The translations under genes were made by a program, and so were the position numbers. The notes beneath the pieces were generated by a model. The model was not told the origin of the DNA and did not search any database. It saw only the letters and a list, made by a program, of their open reading frames with translations. Below, piece after piece: positions 14,678-22,332 of a DNA stretch of 64,000 nucleotides (positions are counted from its first letter, which is position 1; every line of letters begins with the position of its first letter). The stretch covers positions 2,232,001-2,296,000 of the forward strand of contig NZ_CP037953.1 in NCBI RefSeq assembly GCF_009756665.1, given 5' to 3'. This DNA comes from Permianibacter aggregans (GTDB lineage Bacteria; Pseudomonadota; Gammaproteobacteria; Enterobacterales; Permianibacteraceae).

Positions 14678-15670
14678 TTAAGGCGCTGTGCGATATGCAA
14701 AGTCCTCTAGCGTCACCATATACTCCTGGCGTGCTGAATAATACTTGACGCAATACTGCTGCGGATAATGGCCGGTTTCGGCGACGCTGGCACTCTGCGC
14801 AATCGGTGCACAGAAAAATGGTTGTTGTTGCAACAACGCCAGGCTGATCATCGGTTCCCAGAATGTCAGTTTGCCGTCGTAGCTGCCGAAGATAAACGTA
14901 TGGGTGAACGGCGCGCCGTTGAATTCGGGCGCTGACGGATCAATCAAATGATTTCCCATGCGCGCTTCGGCAGCGCCGACACTGGCATAGCCGCTTGGCA
15001 TCTGTGTGAACGGAACGTCGGCGATGGCGCGCTGAAAATCATCGCAATGAATCAACATGCCACATTCGCCGGTACGTATCAGATTGCGAGCGCTGAATGA
15101 TTGGGTATAAAAATGAAAATCGAAATGTGGTTGATCATAAATGCCCATCGGTGCGTGGCCATGGACGTTCCAGTTGATCAGCCCCCACTTGAACGGCGCC
15201 AAGACGTGGTCGGTACTGGCGAAATTGAGTTCCAGTGCGTGGCCGCCAACACACTCAGCGTGATCATGTAAATCGATTTGGCCGTCTCCATTACGGTCAT
15301 AACAGGTGGCGCCATCGCTAGGCATCATCGGCAGGTTATGCAGCGTGGCAGCGGAAAAGCGAAAGCCCAGTGCATGTGGTTCGCCAGAGGGTGTGCGCTG
15401 CTCAAACGCGACCATATGACCATTGCCAATCTTGCGCTTGTCACCATTGCGAGCGCAGTAACCAAGATAAGCGCCCTGCTCCAGCGCTCGCCGAACCGCC
15501 GCGCGCGGCAGCGTCAAACTGAGTCCGGAAGCTTCATTGACACAGACCCGATGCCAGTGCCGGCTATCAAGCAATTGTTGTAAATCCTGTTGGCTATTTG
15601 CGCTGACACTTGCCGTGCTGAATACGCCAGCGAATGCCAACGCGGTGAACACAAAAGAATAACTTTTCAT
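14678..15670 (-). CDS. Secreted metal-binding-like protein (DUF5602/TTHB210-like)
   Basis: The protein has 330 residues and a Sec signal peptide (M-K-S-Y-S-F, cleavage near S-V-S-A-N). The mature part carries an EF-hand-like calcium loop D-R-N-G-D-G-Q-I-D near residue 125 and a histidine-rich stretch N-V-H-G-H-A-P-M-G-I-Y-D-Q-P-H-F-D-F-H-F near 170-190, which looks like a metal site. This resembles the DUF5602/TTHB210-like group; the assignment is from memory and moderate. Six cysteines suggest disulfides. It is the last gene of an operon with an FAD monooxygenase and a PLP enzyme, and its ATG overlaps the stop of the PLP gene by four bases. Confidence 0.6.
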   Translation of the reverse strand: MKSYSFVFTALAFAGVFSTASVSANSQQDLQQLLDSRHWHRVCVNEASGLSLTLPRAAVRRALEQGAYLGYCARNGDKRKIGNGHMVAFEQRTPSGEPHALGFRFSAATLHNLPMMPSDGATCYDRNGDGQIDLHDHAECVGGHALELNFASTDHVLAPFKWGLINWNVHGHAPMGIYDQPHFDFHFYTQSFSARNLIRTGECGMLIHCDDFQRAIADVPFTQMPSGYASVGAAEARMGNHLIDPSAPEFNGAPFTHTFIFGSYDGKLTFWEPMISLALLQQQPFFCAPIAQSASVAETGHYPQQYCVKYYSARQEYMVTLEDFAYRTAP

Positions 15671-16926
15671 GCCGTTTGCTGTTCCTTACTGCCGAGTCGT
15701 TGCCGGAGGTCGCTGCGTTGCTCGGCAAGACGGTGAATGACCGGTGTCAGCCGATCCAAGGCCTCCGAAAGCAACTGTTTTGAGGTAGCCAAGCACAGGC
15801 GCAAATGGCCACGCGCGCCGGGGCCGAACCAGCGACTGGCACCGGGCACCAGCGCGACTTGCGCCTCTGCCAGCAACTCGGCACAGAGCAATTCACTGTC
15901 GTCGCTGAGCAAGGCAATGTTCGGGAACAAGACATAAGTACCTTGCGGTTTGTGCACAGAAACGCCGGGCCATTGATTGATGCGTGCACAAGCCAAATCG
16001 CGCTGCTGTTGCAAGTGCACGACGAAGGCTTGCAACCATCCGCGTGCCTCAGTGAGCGCGGCAACCACGGCCATCTGCGCCAGCACATTGGCACCGGCTA
16101 TCGTGGCGTTGGCGCCGCTTTGTTCCAGCATCATCTGACGCCAGCGTTGCGAACCGGTAACAATGCAGGCAATGCGCAAACCCGCCAGCGCAAAGTTCTT
16201 GGAAAAGCCGTAAATCGAAATGAAGTGTCGTGCCTGCTGCGGAAATAGTGAGGCAATGGCCGTGTGATGATGCGGCGTGTAGACAATATCGGACCAGATC
16301 TCATCGGAAACAACGGTGATCTGATGTTCAATTGCCCATTGCCCGATACGCTCCAGCAAGCTTCGACTGAAAACCCGGCCCAACGGATTATGCGGGTTGC
16401 ATAACCAGAGCACGCGTGTGCGTCGGCTTTGTGCACAATGCAGCCGCGCGATGATCTCGTCGTCGCTGCTTTGTGTTGAAATGGGAATGCGAACGACATC
16501 GGCACCAGTGCGCGTAGTTACGGTAGCGAACAGAAAATCGACCGGGTCGAAAATGATCGCTTCATCACCACGACCGAGCAACAAACGCGCTACCGTTTCC
16601 ATCGCCGCGGCGGCACTGTCGGTAGCAATCACCTGATCAGCAGTACAGGGATAATGTTTGTGCACACTCAGCCACTCGGCAACGGCTTCCCGGAACACCG
16701 GTAAGCCCTGTGCAGGAGCATAACTCATGACGCCGTCACGTACATGTCGGATAAGCGCTTCACGAATCGGCTCGGCGATCGGAAAATCCGGATCGGCCGC
16801 GGTCAGCGGAATGACATCGTCGGGCTGTTCGGCCCAACGCAAATTAAACGCCCGCTGTTTCAATAACGGTAATGGCACCGCCTCATCGGCAAAACAGGTG
16901 CGCCAATCTTCTGCGTACTTCTCCAT
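15667..16926 (-). CDS. PLP-dependent aminotransferase class I/II (MalY/PatB-like)
   Basis: The protein has 419 residues and a fold-type I PLP enzyme pattern: C-N-P-H-N-P-L-G-R near 185, S-D-E-I-W-S-D near 215 and the Schiff-base lysine in G-F-S-K-N-F-A-L-A-G-L-R near 255. The N-terminal Y-A-P-A-Q-G-L-P and S-D-E-I-W are typical of MalY/PatB cystathionine beta-lyase-like enzymes, so either C-S lyase or aminotransferase chemistry is possible. I start at ATG 16926, preceded by AGGAG; an earlier in-frame ATG at 16962 would overlap the upstream gene. It is cotranscribed with the FAD monooxygenase upstream (11-base gap) and the DUF5602-like gene downstream. Confidence 0.8.
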   Translation of the reverse strand: MEKYAEDWRTCFADEAVPLPLLKQRAFNLRWAEQPDDVIPLTAADPDFPIAEPIREALIRHVRDGVMSYAPAQGLPVFREAVAEWLSVHKHYPCTADQVIATDSAAAAMETVARLLLGRGDEAIIFDPVDFLFATVTTRTGADVVRIPISTQSSDDEIIARLHCAQSRRTRVLWLCNPHNPLGRVFSRSLLERIGQWAIEHQITVVSDEIWSDIVYTPHHHTAIASLFPQQARHFISIYGFSKNFALAGLRIACIVTGSQRWRQMMLEQSGANATIAGANVLAQMAVVAALTEARGWLQAFVVHLQQQRDLACARINQWPGVSVHKPQGTYVLFPNIALLSDDSELLCAELLAEAQVALVPGASRWFGPGARGHLRLCLATSKQLLSEALDRLTPVIHRLAEQRSDLRQRLGSKEQQTA

Positions 16927-16937
16927 CGCGAGCGCTC

Positions 16938-18032
16938 CTATTTGGCAATCGGTAGTTGACACTGGTCCTGCAGTTGATGGGAGAGAAAACCATCGGTCAA
17001 TTGTCGGCCTTGTTCAACAAAGGGCAGGCAGGCCTGATAGCGCGTATCACTGTAATAACTCAATGCCGTATCCAGCGTGCTATTGCCGCTGGCCACCTGC
17101 GCCAGTGCACCGCCGAGGCACTCGGCATCGCCCACCGCGCTCGATACGCCCTGACTGGTAAACGGCAGTAACGGATGCGCGGCGTCGCCAACCAGCGCCA
17201 GGTTACGATGGAAAAAGCGCTGTAGCGGATCGGCATTGATAGGCCGCCACAAATGCACCTGATCGAAATTGGTTTGCGCCAGAATGTCTGGAATCGGTTT
17301 CGCCCATTTACCAACGGCTTCTTGCAGAAACAAATGTTTTTCCAGCGGCACATTCGATGGTGGCGCGAAACGCTGCTTGTCGAACTGCAGGTACCAAACC
17401 AGCGTATGTTCATCAACCGGCAGCATGCCGAATGCGAGGCCGCCATGTGGATGCTGATACTTGTGAAATTCCTGACCGAGCTGTTGCCGCAGTTTGCTGC
17501 TGCGAACCATGCCGACCAGCTCAAACACGCGTGCATCGTGGGCCTGCCAGTTGGCGTCAACATGCTGGCGGGCAACCGAACGGACGCCATCCGCTGCAAT
17601 GAACACATCGGCTTTCAGCCGCTTGCCACTGGTCAATTCTGCCGCGACGAAATCGCCGCGTTTGTCTCGAATGTAATGCTCAACCGCTTCGCTGAAATGC
17701 ACTGATGCACCGGGCAAATGGCGCAGCATCGCTGACAGCAAATCCTTGCGGCGGATACCGAGTGTGCCTTCACCCAGAATTTGCGTGTATTTCACTTCGC
17801 CATGGGCTTTGTGCAACACAAATCGGCGTAACGCTTGCCCCGCATTCAAATCATTGGGTGATAAGCCAAATTGGTTCAGCGCCTGCGCACCTTGCCGCAC
17901 CAGCACAAAACCCATACCGGCCGTCAGCGCTTCGAACGAGCGTTCATACAAATCAAACTTGATACCACGTTGATGCAGAGCCAAAGCTGTGGCCAAACCG
18001 GAAACTCCACCCCCGGAGATGATGACGTGCAT
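16938..18032 (-). CDS. FAD-dependent aromatic monooxygenase (salicylate-hydroxylase-like)
   Basis: The protein has 364 residues of the class A flavoprotein monooxygenase family: the N-terminal dinucleotide motif G-G-G-V-S-G-L-A-T-A-L (residues 7-17), the middle D-G motif A-A-D-G-V-R-S near 145, and the FAD-ribityl motif L-V-G-D-A-A-H-P-L-L-P near 285. It would hydroxylate an aromatic or similar ring with NAD(P)H and O2. No signal peptide; cytoplasmic. It leads an operon with a PLP enzyme and a secreted metal-binding-like protein. An HxlR-type regulator lies upstream on the same strand and a palindrome is in the spacer. The substrate is unknown. Confidence 0.84.
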   Translation of the reverse strand: MHVIISGGGVSGLATALALHQRGIKFDLYERSFEALTAGMGFVLVRQGAQALNQFGLSPNDLNAGQALRRFVLHKAHGEVKYTQILGEGTLGIRRKDLLSAMLRHLPGASVHFSEAVEHYIRDKRGDFVAAELTSGKRLKADVFIAADGVRSVARQHVDANWQAHDARVFELVGMVRSSKLRQQLGQEFHKYQHPHGGLAFGMLPVDEHTLVWYLQFDKQRFAPPSNVPLEKHLFLQEAVGKWAKPIPDILAQTNFDQVHLWRPINADPLQRFFHRNLALVGDAAHPLLPFTSQGVSSAVGDAECLGGALAQVASGNSTLDTALSYYSDTRYQACLPFVEQGRQLTDGFLSHQLQDQCQLPIAK

Positions 18033-18397
18033 AAAGCATCCTCCATGTTGCGAAATGTGGACATGATTAATGGCTGTCGTCGGTGAAGGGTGACCGGAAG
18101 ATCAATATTGCGGAAACGTACCGGACGAGCAGCACAAACGTCATACAGCGTGCACGCTGTGACATTCGCCAGTCGGGATGCAGACAAATGCGGGCCGCGA
18201 ATCCTTTCGCGGGGTTCGATTATAGGCAGCGAGTATGATCAGACAATGTGCAACAGGGCACGGAGCGGGAAAAAAATAAAAATTATTAGTCGGTTACTTC
18301 GAAGTAACTATAACGTACGTAATTGTCGAGCAGATTTGAGACACCAAGCGATACATAACGATACAATATCCAGCGAATTGATACATGAGTTACACAA
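18033..18397. other. Promoter spacer upstream of the monooxygenase operon
   Basis: No gene is seen here. It must hold the promoter of the three-gene minus-strand operon. It contains a perfect 16-bp palindrome (separate entry), a nearby ACGTACGT, and an A/T-rich tract around 18270-18290. GGGTTCGATT at 18213 resembles a tRNA T-loop but nothing around it folds as a tRNA. Confidence 0.5.
18293..18308. promoter_or_regulatory. 16-bp perfect palindrome, candidate HxlR operator
   Basis: GTTACTTCGAAGTAAC reads the same on both strands. It lies between the HxlR gene and the FAD monooxygenase operon. Dimeric winged-helix regulators of the HxlR type bind short palindromes of this kind with TTAC/GTAA half sites, so it is a good operator candidate. 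Confidence 0.5.
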
Positions 18398-18769
18398 TCA
18401 ATTCTGGGTCGAATATTTCTCAATATCTTCCGACACCCAGCGCCGTGCCAGCGAGTTCAGCGGCGTCAGCACATCGCGCAATTCTTCGCCACGATCGGTC
18501 AGGCAATAGCTGACTTGCGGCGGAATGGCCGCGACGTATCGACGAGAAATAATGTCGTGCTGCTCCAGTTGGCGCAGGCGCTCAGTCAGCACACGGCCAG
18601 AAATACCCTGTACTTCATGCTTCAATTCAGTAAAACGCAATTCTCCTTTGGTTTGCAAAGTCCAGATAATCAGCGGTGTCCACTGCCCGAGCAGCAAACG
18701 AAGCAGGCTCTCAAACGGGCAGGGTTCAGCAAAGTTTTTGATCGTCGGTGGTGTGTCCTGCGAATTCAT
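18398..18769 (-). CDS. HxlR-family transcriptional regulator
   Basis: The protein has 123 residues. The winged helix shows C-P-F-E-S-L-L-R-L-L-L-G-Q-W-T-P-L-I-I near 20, then L-R-F-T-E-L-K and I-S-G-R-V-L-T-E-R-L-R-Q-L-E, and Y-C-L-T-D-R-G-E-E-L, all HxlR hallmarks. The cysteine before the first helix (position 21) matches the redox-sensing cysteine of quinone- and aldehyde-sensing HxlR proteins. ATG 18769 is chosen because AAGGAGA precedes it; the frame continues upstream to 18955 without family similarity. It probably controls the monooxygenase operon downstream on the same strand. Confidence 0.87.
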   Translation of the reverse strand: MNSQDTPPTIKNFAEPCPFESLLRLLLGQWTPLIIWTLQTKGELRFTELKHEVQGISGRVLTERLRQLEQHDIISRRYVAAIPPQVSYCLTDRGEELRDVLTPLNSLARRWVSEDIEKYSTQN

Positions 18770-19022
18770 TCGGTCAATCTCCTTATGACAGGCATCGCAC
18801 AGCGTTGAATAAAAAGGGAACAAATAGAAGAGGACGCCAAGCCGTGCGCCAGCAATGGAGCACAGCTCAGCATCTGCGGGAAACATATCACGAAACAAAT
18901 GAATGATTGAAGCGTTACCGGACGCTTTTGCCAGGGGATGCAATCGATGCTTCATAGATCTGAAGCATCGATATCCTTACTGGAAAGATGGGTAAAGCCG
19001 TGATTAAAACGTTAGGTACGGT

Positions 19023-20117
19023 TCAGCGCGTCTGCATATAACTTAAATCAGCAATTTTGCTCCAGTCTTTTACCGAAGCAAGAAAGCCGGTGCAGGACTC
19101 CAGAATGCGCTGCGAAATCTGATCGGCGCTCGCCGATTCCCGAACGATGGCATCGCCGTGTTTTTTCAATTCTGCCAACACATCATCCGGCAGGCGTTTG
19201 ACTTGCACCTGATGGTCAGTAATCAGCGAACGCAGTGCTTCATGATTGCGCGCCGTGAACTCGCTGAGCATGTCGATGTTTGCCGCTTGTGCTGCGGTCA
19301 TGACAATCGCTTGCAGGTCAGCCGGCAGCGCTTCGAATCGTTGCTTGTTGATGATGATTTCCAGCGCCGTGCCCGGTTCATGCCAGCCAGGGTAATAATA
19401 ATTCTGCGCCGCTTTGTACAAGCCGAACGCCAAATCGTTATATGGGCCGATCCATTCGGCGGCGTCAATGGCACCGGTCTGCAGCGCCGTGAACACTTCG
19501 CCGCCAGGAATCAAAACCGGCTCGCCACCGGCGCGCGCCAACACCTCGCCACCGAGACCCGGAATGCGCATCTTCAAACCTTTGATATCGGCGAGGCTAT
19601 TGATATCACGTTTGAACCAACCGGCCATTTGACAACCGGTATTGCCACCAACGGTCGGAATGACATTGAACGGCGCGTACAACTCGCGGTACAGCGCCAT
19701 GCCACCGCCGTGATACAACCAGCCATTGATCTCGGTCGCGGTCATGCCGAATGGAATCGCCGAGAAAAGCGGCGCCACCGGCATCTTGCCTTTCCAGTAA
19801 TACGATGCGCCGTGACCGATTTCCACTGTGCCCTGCGATACTGCGTCGAATACTTCCAACGCCGGCACAATTTCTCCGGCGCCATATACCTTGATCTGCA
19901 AACGGCCAGCGCTCATGTCATTGACCAGTTTGGCGAAATAATTGGCGCCGGTGCCGACACCCTGAAAATCCTTTGGCCAAGTTGTCGCCATCGACCATTT
20001 GAAGGTCTGGCCGGTGTTGACCGCCGCGGCACCGTCGCTCTTCTGTTCTTTGCTGCAACCGGTGACCGCCAACGCGCCGCCAACGGCCAACGCGCCAAGT
20101 AAATCCCTACGTTTCAT
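19023..20117 (-). CDS. TRAP transporter substrate-binding protein (DctP/TakP-like), Tat-type signal
   Basis: The protein has 364 residues. The N-terminus M-K-R-R-D-L-L-G with a later V-T-G-C suggests a twin-arginine lipoprotein signal. The mature part has the DctP pattern: W-S-M-A-T-T-W-P near 45, Y-G-A-G-E-I-V-P-A-L near 85, and G-L-K-M-R-I-P-G-L-G-G-E-V near 180, containing the conserved Arg that holds the carboxylate. The T-W-P start and A-S-Y-Y-W-K-G-K are close to the TakP-type 2-keto acid binders, so keto acids or similar are the best guess. No permease genes adjoin it; dctQM at 9771-11691 is the nearest candidate partner. Confidence 0.87.
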   Translation of the reverse strand: MKRRDLLGALAVGGALAVTGCSKEQKSDGAAAVNTGQTFKWSMATTWPKDFQGVGTGANYFAKLVNDMSAGRLQIKVYGAGEIVPALEVFDAVSQGTVEIGHGASYYWKGKMPVAPLFSAIPFGMTATEINGWLYHGGGMALYRELYAPFNVIPTVGGNTGCQMAGWFKRDINSLADIKGLKMRIPGLGGEVLARAGGEPVLIPGGEVFTALQTGAIDAAEWIGPYNDLAFGLYKAAQNYYYPGWHEPGTALEIIINKQRFEALPADLQAIVMTAAQAANIDMLSEFTARNHEALRSLITDHQVQVKRLPDDVLAELKKHGDAIVRESASADQISQRILESCTGFLASVKDWSKIADLSYMQTR

Positions 20118-20308
20118 TATCTGCTCCGTTCAGGGCATGAGGTTCGGAACGATTGTACACAGTTACAAGGTCGCCGTGGCAAAACCGCGGCCTTCGTCAC
20201 GCTTAATGGTCAACGGCTGCATGACAGGTCTTTTTGCGGTCCGCTATCATGTCGCCGCGCTCGAATTCGGGACATGGTGTTCTGGAGCGCTTCTCCAGGG
20301 AACGAACA

Positions 20309-22276
20309 ATGAAAAAATGGCTGATGCTACTCGCCTTTTTGCTGGCGAATGTCTGTGCTGCTGAAACCGGTGAAAACCTTCCAACCCGTGACGAGTTGAT
20401 CAAGTTGCTGACCCAACCGGGTAGCCTGCGACAGATCACCCTTTCTCCTGACGGCAAACATTTCGCGGCGGTGGTTACCGTCGATGGTAAGGAGGTGCTC
20501 GGCATTCTGCGACGTGACCGCATGGAAGTGGTTTCAAAAATGAGCTTTCGTGGTGATGAGGTTGTTGACCGAATTCGCTGGGCGAACAACGAGCGGGTTC
20601 TGGTAACCAACGCCATCAAGCTGAGTCGGCTTGACCAGAAAATAAAAACGGGGGAGTTGTATGCGGTCAACGTTGACGGCAAACGTGGAAAACAATTGTT
20701 TGGTTATCGCATGCAACAATCCGGGCGAGCGAGTCGTGTGCCGACGGCGGCCAGCCACGATGTGCTGAGCCTGAAAACCGAAGACCCGAATGAAATTCTG
20801 ATTGGTGTTTATTCATGGTCCGATCATGAGGACGGTGGCGTCAGCTACGTCGCCAATCTGAATATTCACAACGGTCGAGTTGGCAACGTGATTCGGGCAC
20901 CGGTGCGCGATGCCCGGTTTATCGCAGACAAGGAAGGTAATATCAAGTTCGCGGTCGGTGCCGATAAGAACAATGTCGAACAGTTCTTTATCCGCGACAC
21001 AGAAAAACAGGAATGGCGGCAAATCAGTAATAACGAAGCCGGTTATGAGTTCATCCCGATTGGCTACGATCAAGTTCAGCAACTGGCTTACGGCTTGAGT
21101 CGCGAAGAGGCGGATACGCTCGGGATTTATCATTACGATGCAAGAACCGGCGAGAAGAAACTGCTTTACCGAAATGAGCGCATTGATCCGCGCTTCGAAG
21201 ATTTGCAGTTCTCACCTGATGGTGAACTGCTATGGATTGATATCGCCGATGGGCGTCGCGAAACCCATTACGTCAACCCTCATCATTCGCTCAGTGCACT
21301 ACATAAAGGCTTGGTCAATGCTTTCCCAGGGCAGTTGGTCGAACTGACTTCGATGACCGCCGATGGCAAGGAGTTACTTGTCTACGTGCATGCGGCGAAC
21401 GATCCTGGTGTTTATTTTCTGGTCAACACGGAAACCAGGAAAGCCGACTTTCTGGTCGAGCCGGCCAAACATATTCAACCGTCGATGCTGGCAGACGTAC
21501 AGCCGATTCGCTTCAAAGCACGTGATGATGTTGAGATCAATGGTTATCTGACCAAGCCGAAGCATGCCAAGATGCCGGTACCGATGGTGGTTCTGATTCA
21601 CGGCGGTCCACACCAGCCAGGAACCGAAGTGCGCTGGGAATATGATCCCGAAGTACAAATCTTTGCCAGTCAGGGTTACGCGGTACTGCAGGTGAATTTC
21701 CGCGGCAGTTATGGCTTTGGCGAAAACTATCAGACCTCGGGTTACCGGCAATGGGGTCGTCTGATGCAAAACGATGTCACGGACGCAACCAAGTGGGCGA
21801 TCGCCGAAGGTATTGCCGACCCAAACCGGATTGGCATCTACGGTGCCAGCCATGGCGGCTACTCGGCAATGATGGGATTGATCACGGCACCGGAACTGTA
21901 TCGTTGCGGTATCATGTTTGTTGGCGTTTCCGATCTGGCATTAATGCACGAAGAAGGTGATATTCCCGAACGCCGAAGTGGTCGCGCCTATCTGGATGAG
22001 GTTATCGGTAACGACATCGATGAGCTGGAGCAGTGGTCTCCTGCGCACCGTGCTGCCGAAATCCAAGCGCCGGTATTTATTCTTCATGGAGGCAAAGATG
22101 ATCGAGTACCGATTGAACATGCTGAGCGTCTGGAGAAAGCACTGAAGAAAGCTGGGAAGTCAGTGGAAACGCTTTACTACCCTTTTGAAACACACGGCTT
22201 TCACGATCACGAACATCGCATCGAGGCGTACAAGCGAATGCTGGCGTTCTTTGACAAGCATTTGTTGGCGCAGTAA
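20309..22276 (+). CDS. Secreted S9-family prolyl-oligopeptidase-like peptidase
   Basis: The protein has 655 residues. ATG 20309 begins a Sec signal peptide (M-K-K-W, hydrophobic, C-A-A-E near 18-20); the frame is open further upstream. The N-terminal half is a beta-propeller with repeats such as L-S-P-D-G-K-H-F and F-S-P-D-G-E-L-L. The C-terminal catalytic domain has H-G-G-P-H-Q-P (oxyanion), the nucleophile in G-A-S-H-G-G-Y-S near 525, the Asp in H-G-G-K-D-D-R-V-P and the His in E-T-H-G-F-H-D-H. All triad residues are present. It would cleave short peptides in the periplasm. Followed by a clean terminator. Confidence 0.9.
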   Translation: MKKWLMLLAFLLANVCAAETGENLPTRDELIKLLTQPGSLRQITLSPDGKHFAAVVTVDGKEVLGILRRDRMEVVSKMSFRGDEVVDRIRWANNERVLVTNAIKLSRLDQKIKTGELYAVNVDGKRGKQLFGYRMQQSGRASRVPTAASHDVLSLKTEDPNEILIGVYSWSDHEDGGVSYVANLNIHNGRVGNVIRAPVRDARFIADKEGNIKFAVGADKNNVEQFFIRDTEKQEWRQISNNEAGYEFIPIGYDQVQQLAYGLSREEADTLGIYHYDARTGEKKLLYRNERIDPRFEDLQFSPDGELLWIDIADGRRETHYVNPHHSLSALHKGLVNAFPGQLVELTSMTADGKELLVYVHAANDPGVYFLVNTETRKADFLVEPAKHIQPSMLADVQPIRFKARDDVEINGYLTKPKHAKMPVPMVVLIHGGPHQPGTEVRWEYDPEVQIFASQGYAVLQVNFRGSYGFGENYQTSGYRQWGRLMQNDVTDATKWAIAEGIADPNRIGIYGASHGGYSAMMGLITAPELYRCGIMFVGVSDLALMHEEGDIPERRSGRAYLDEVIGNDIDELEQWSPAHRAAEIQAPVFILHGGKDDRVPIEHAERLEKALKKAGKSVETLYYPFETHGFHDHEHRIEAYKRMLAFFDKHLLAQ

Positions 22277-22280
22277 CAGG

Positions 22281-22310
22281 AACGGACTGCTATGCGGTCC
22301 GTTTTCATTT
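22281..22310 (+). terminator. Rho-independent terminator after the S9 peptidase
   Basis: ACGGAC and GTCCGT pair around TGCTATGCG, followed by TTTTCATTTTC. It lies in the short gap between two convergent genes. Confidence 0.8.
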
Positions 22311-22332
22311 TCAAATTCCCAGATTTTCGCTA

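Noticed and set aside
18205-18230. tRNA-like GGGTTCGATT sequence
   Set aside because: No cloverleaf can be drawn around it: there is no acceptor stem or anticodon arm at the proper distance.
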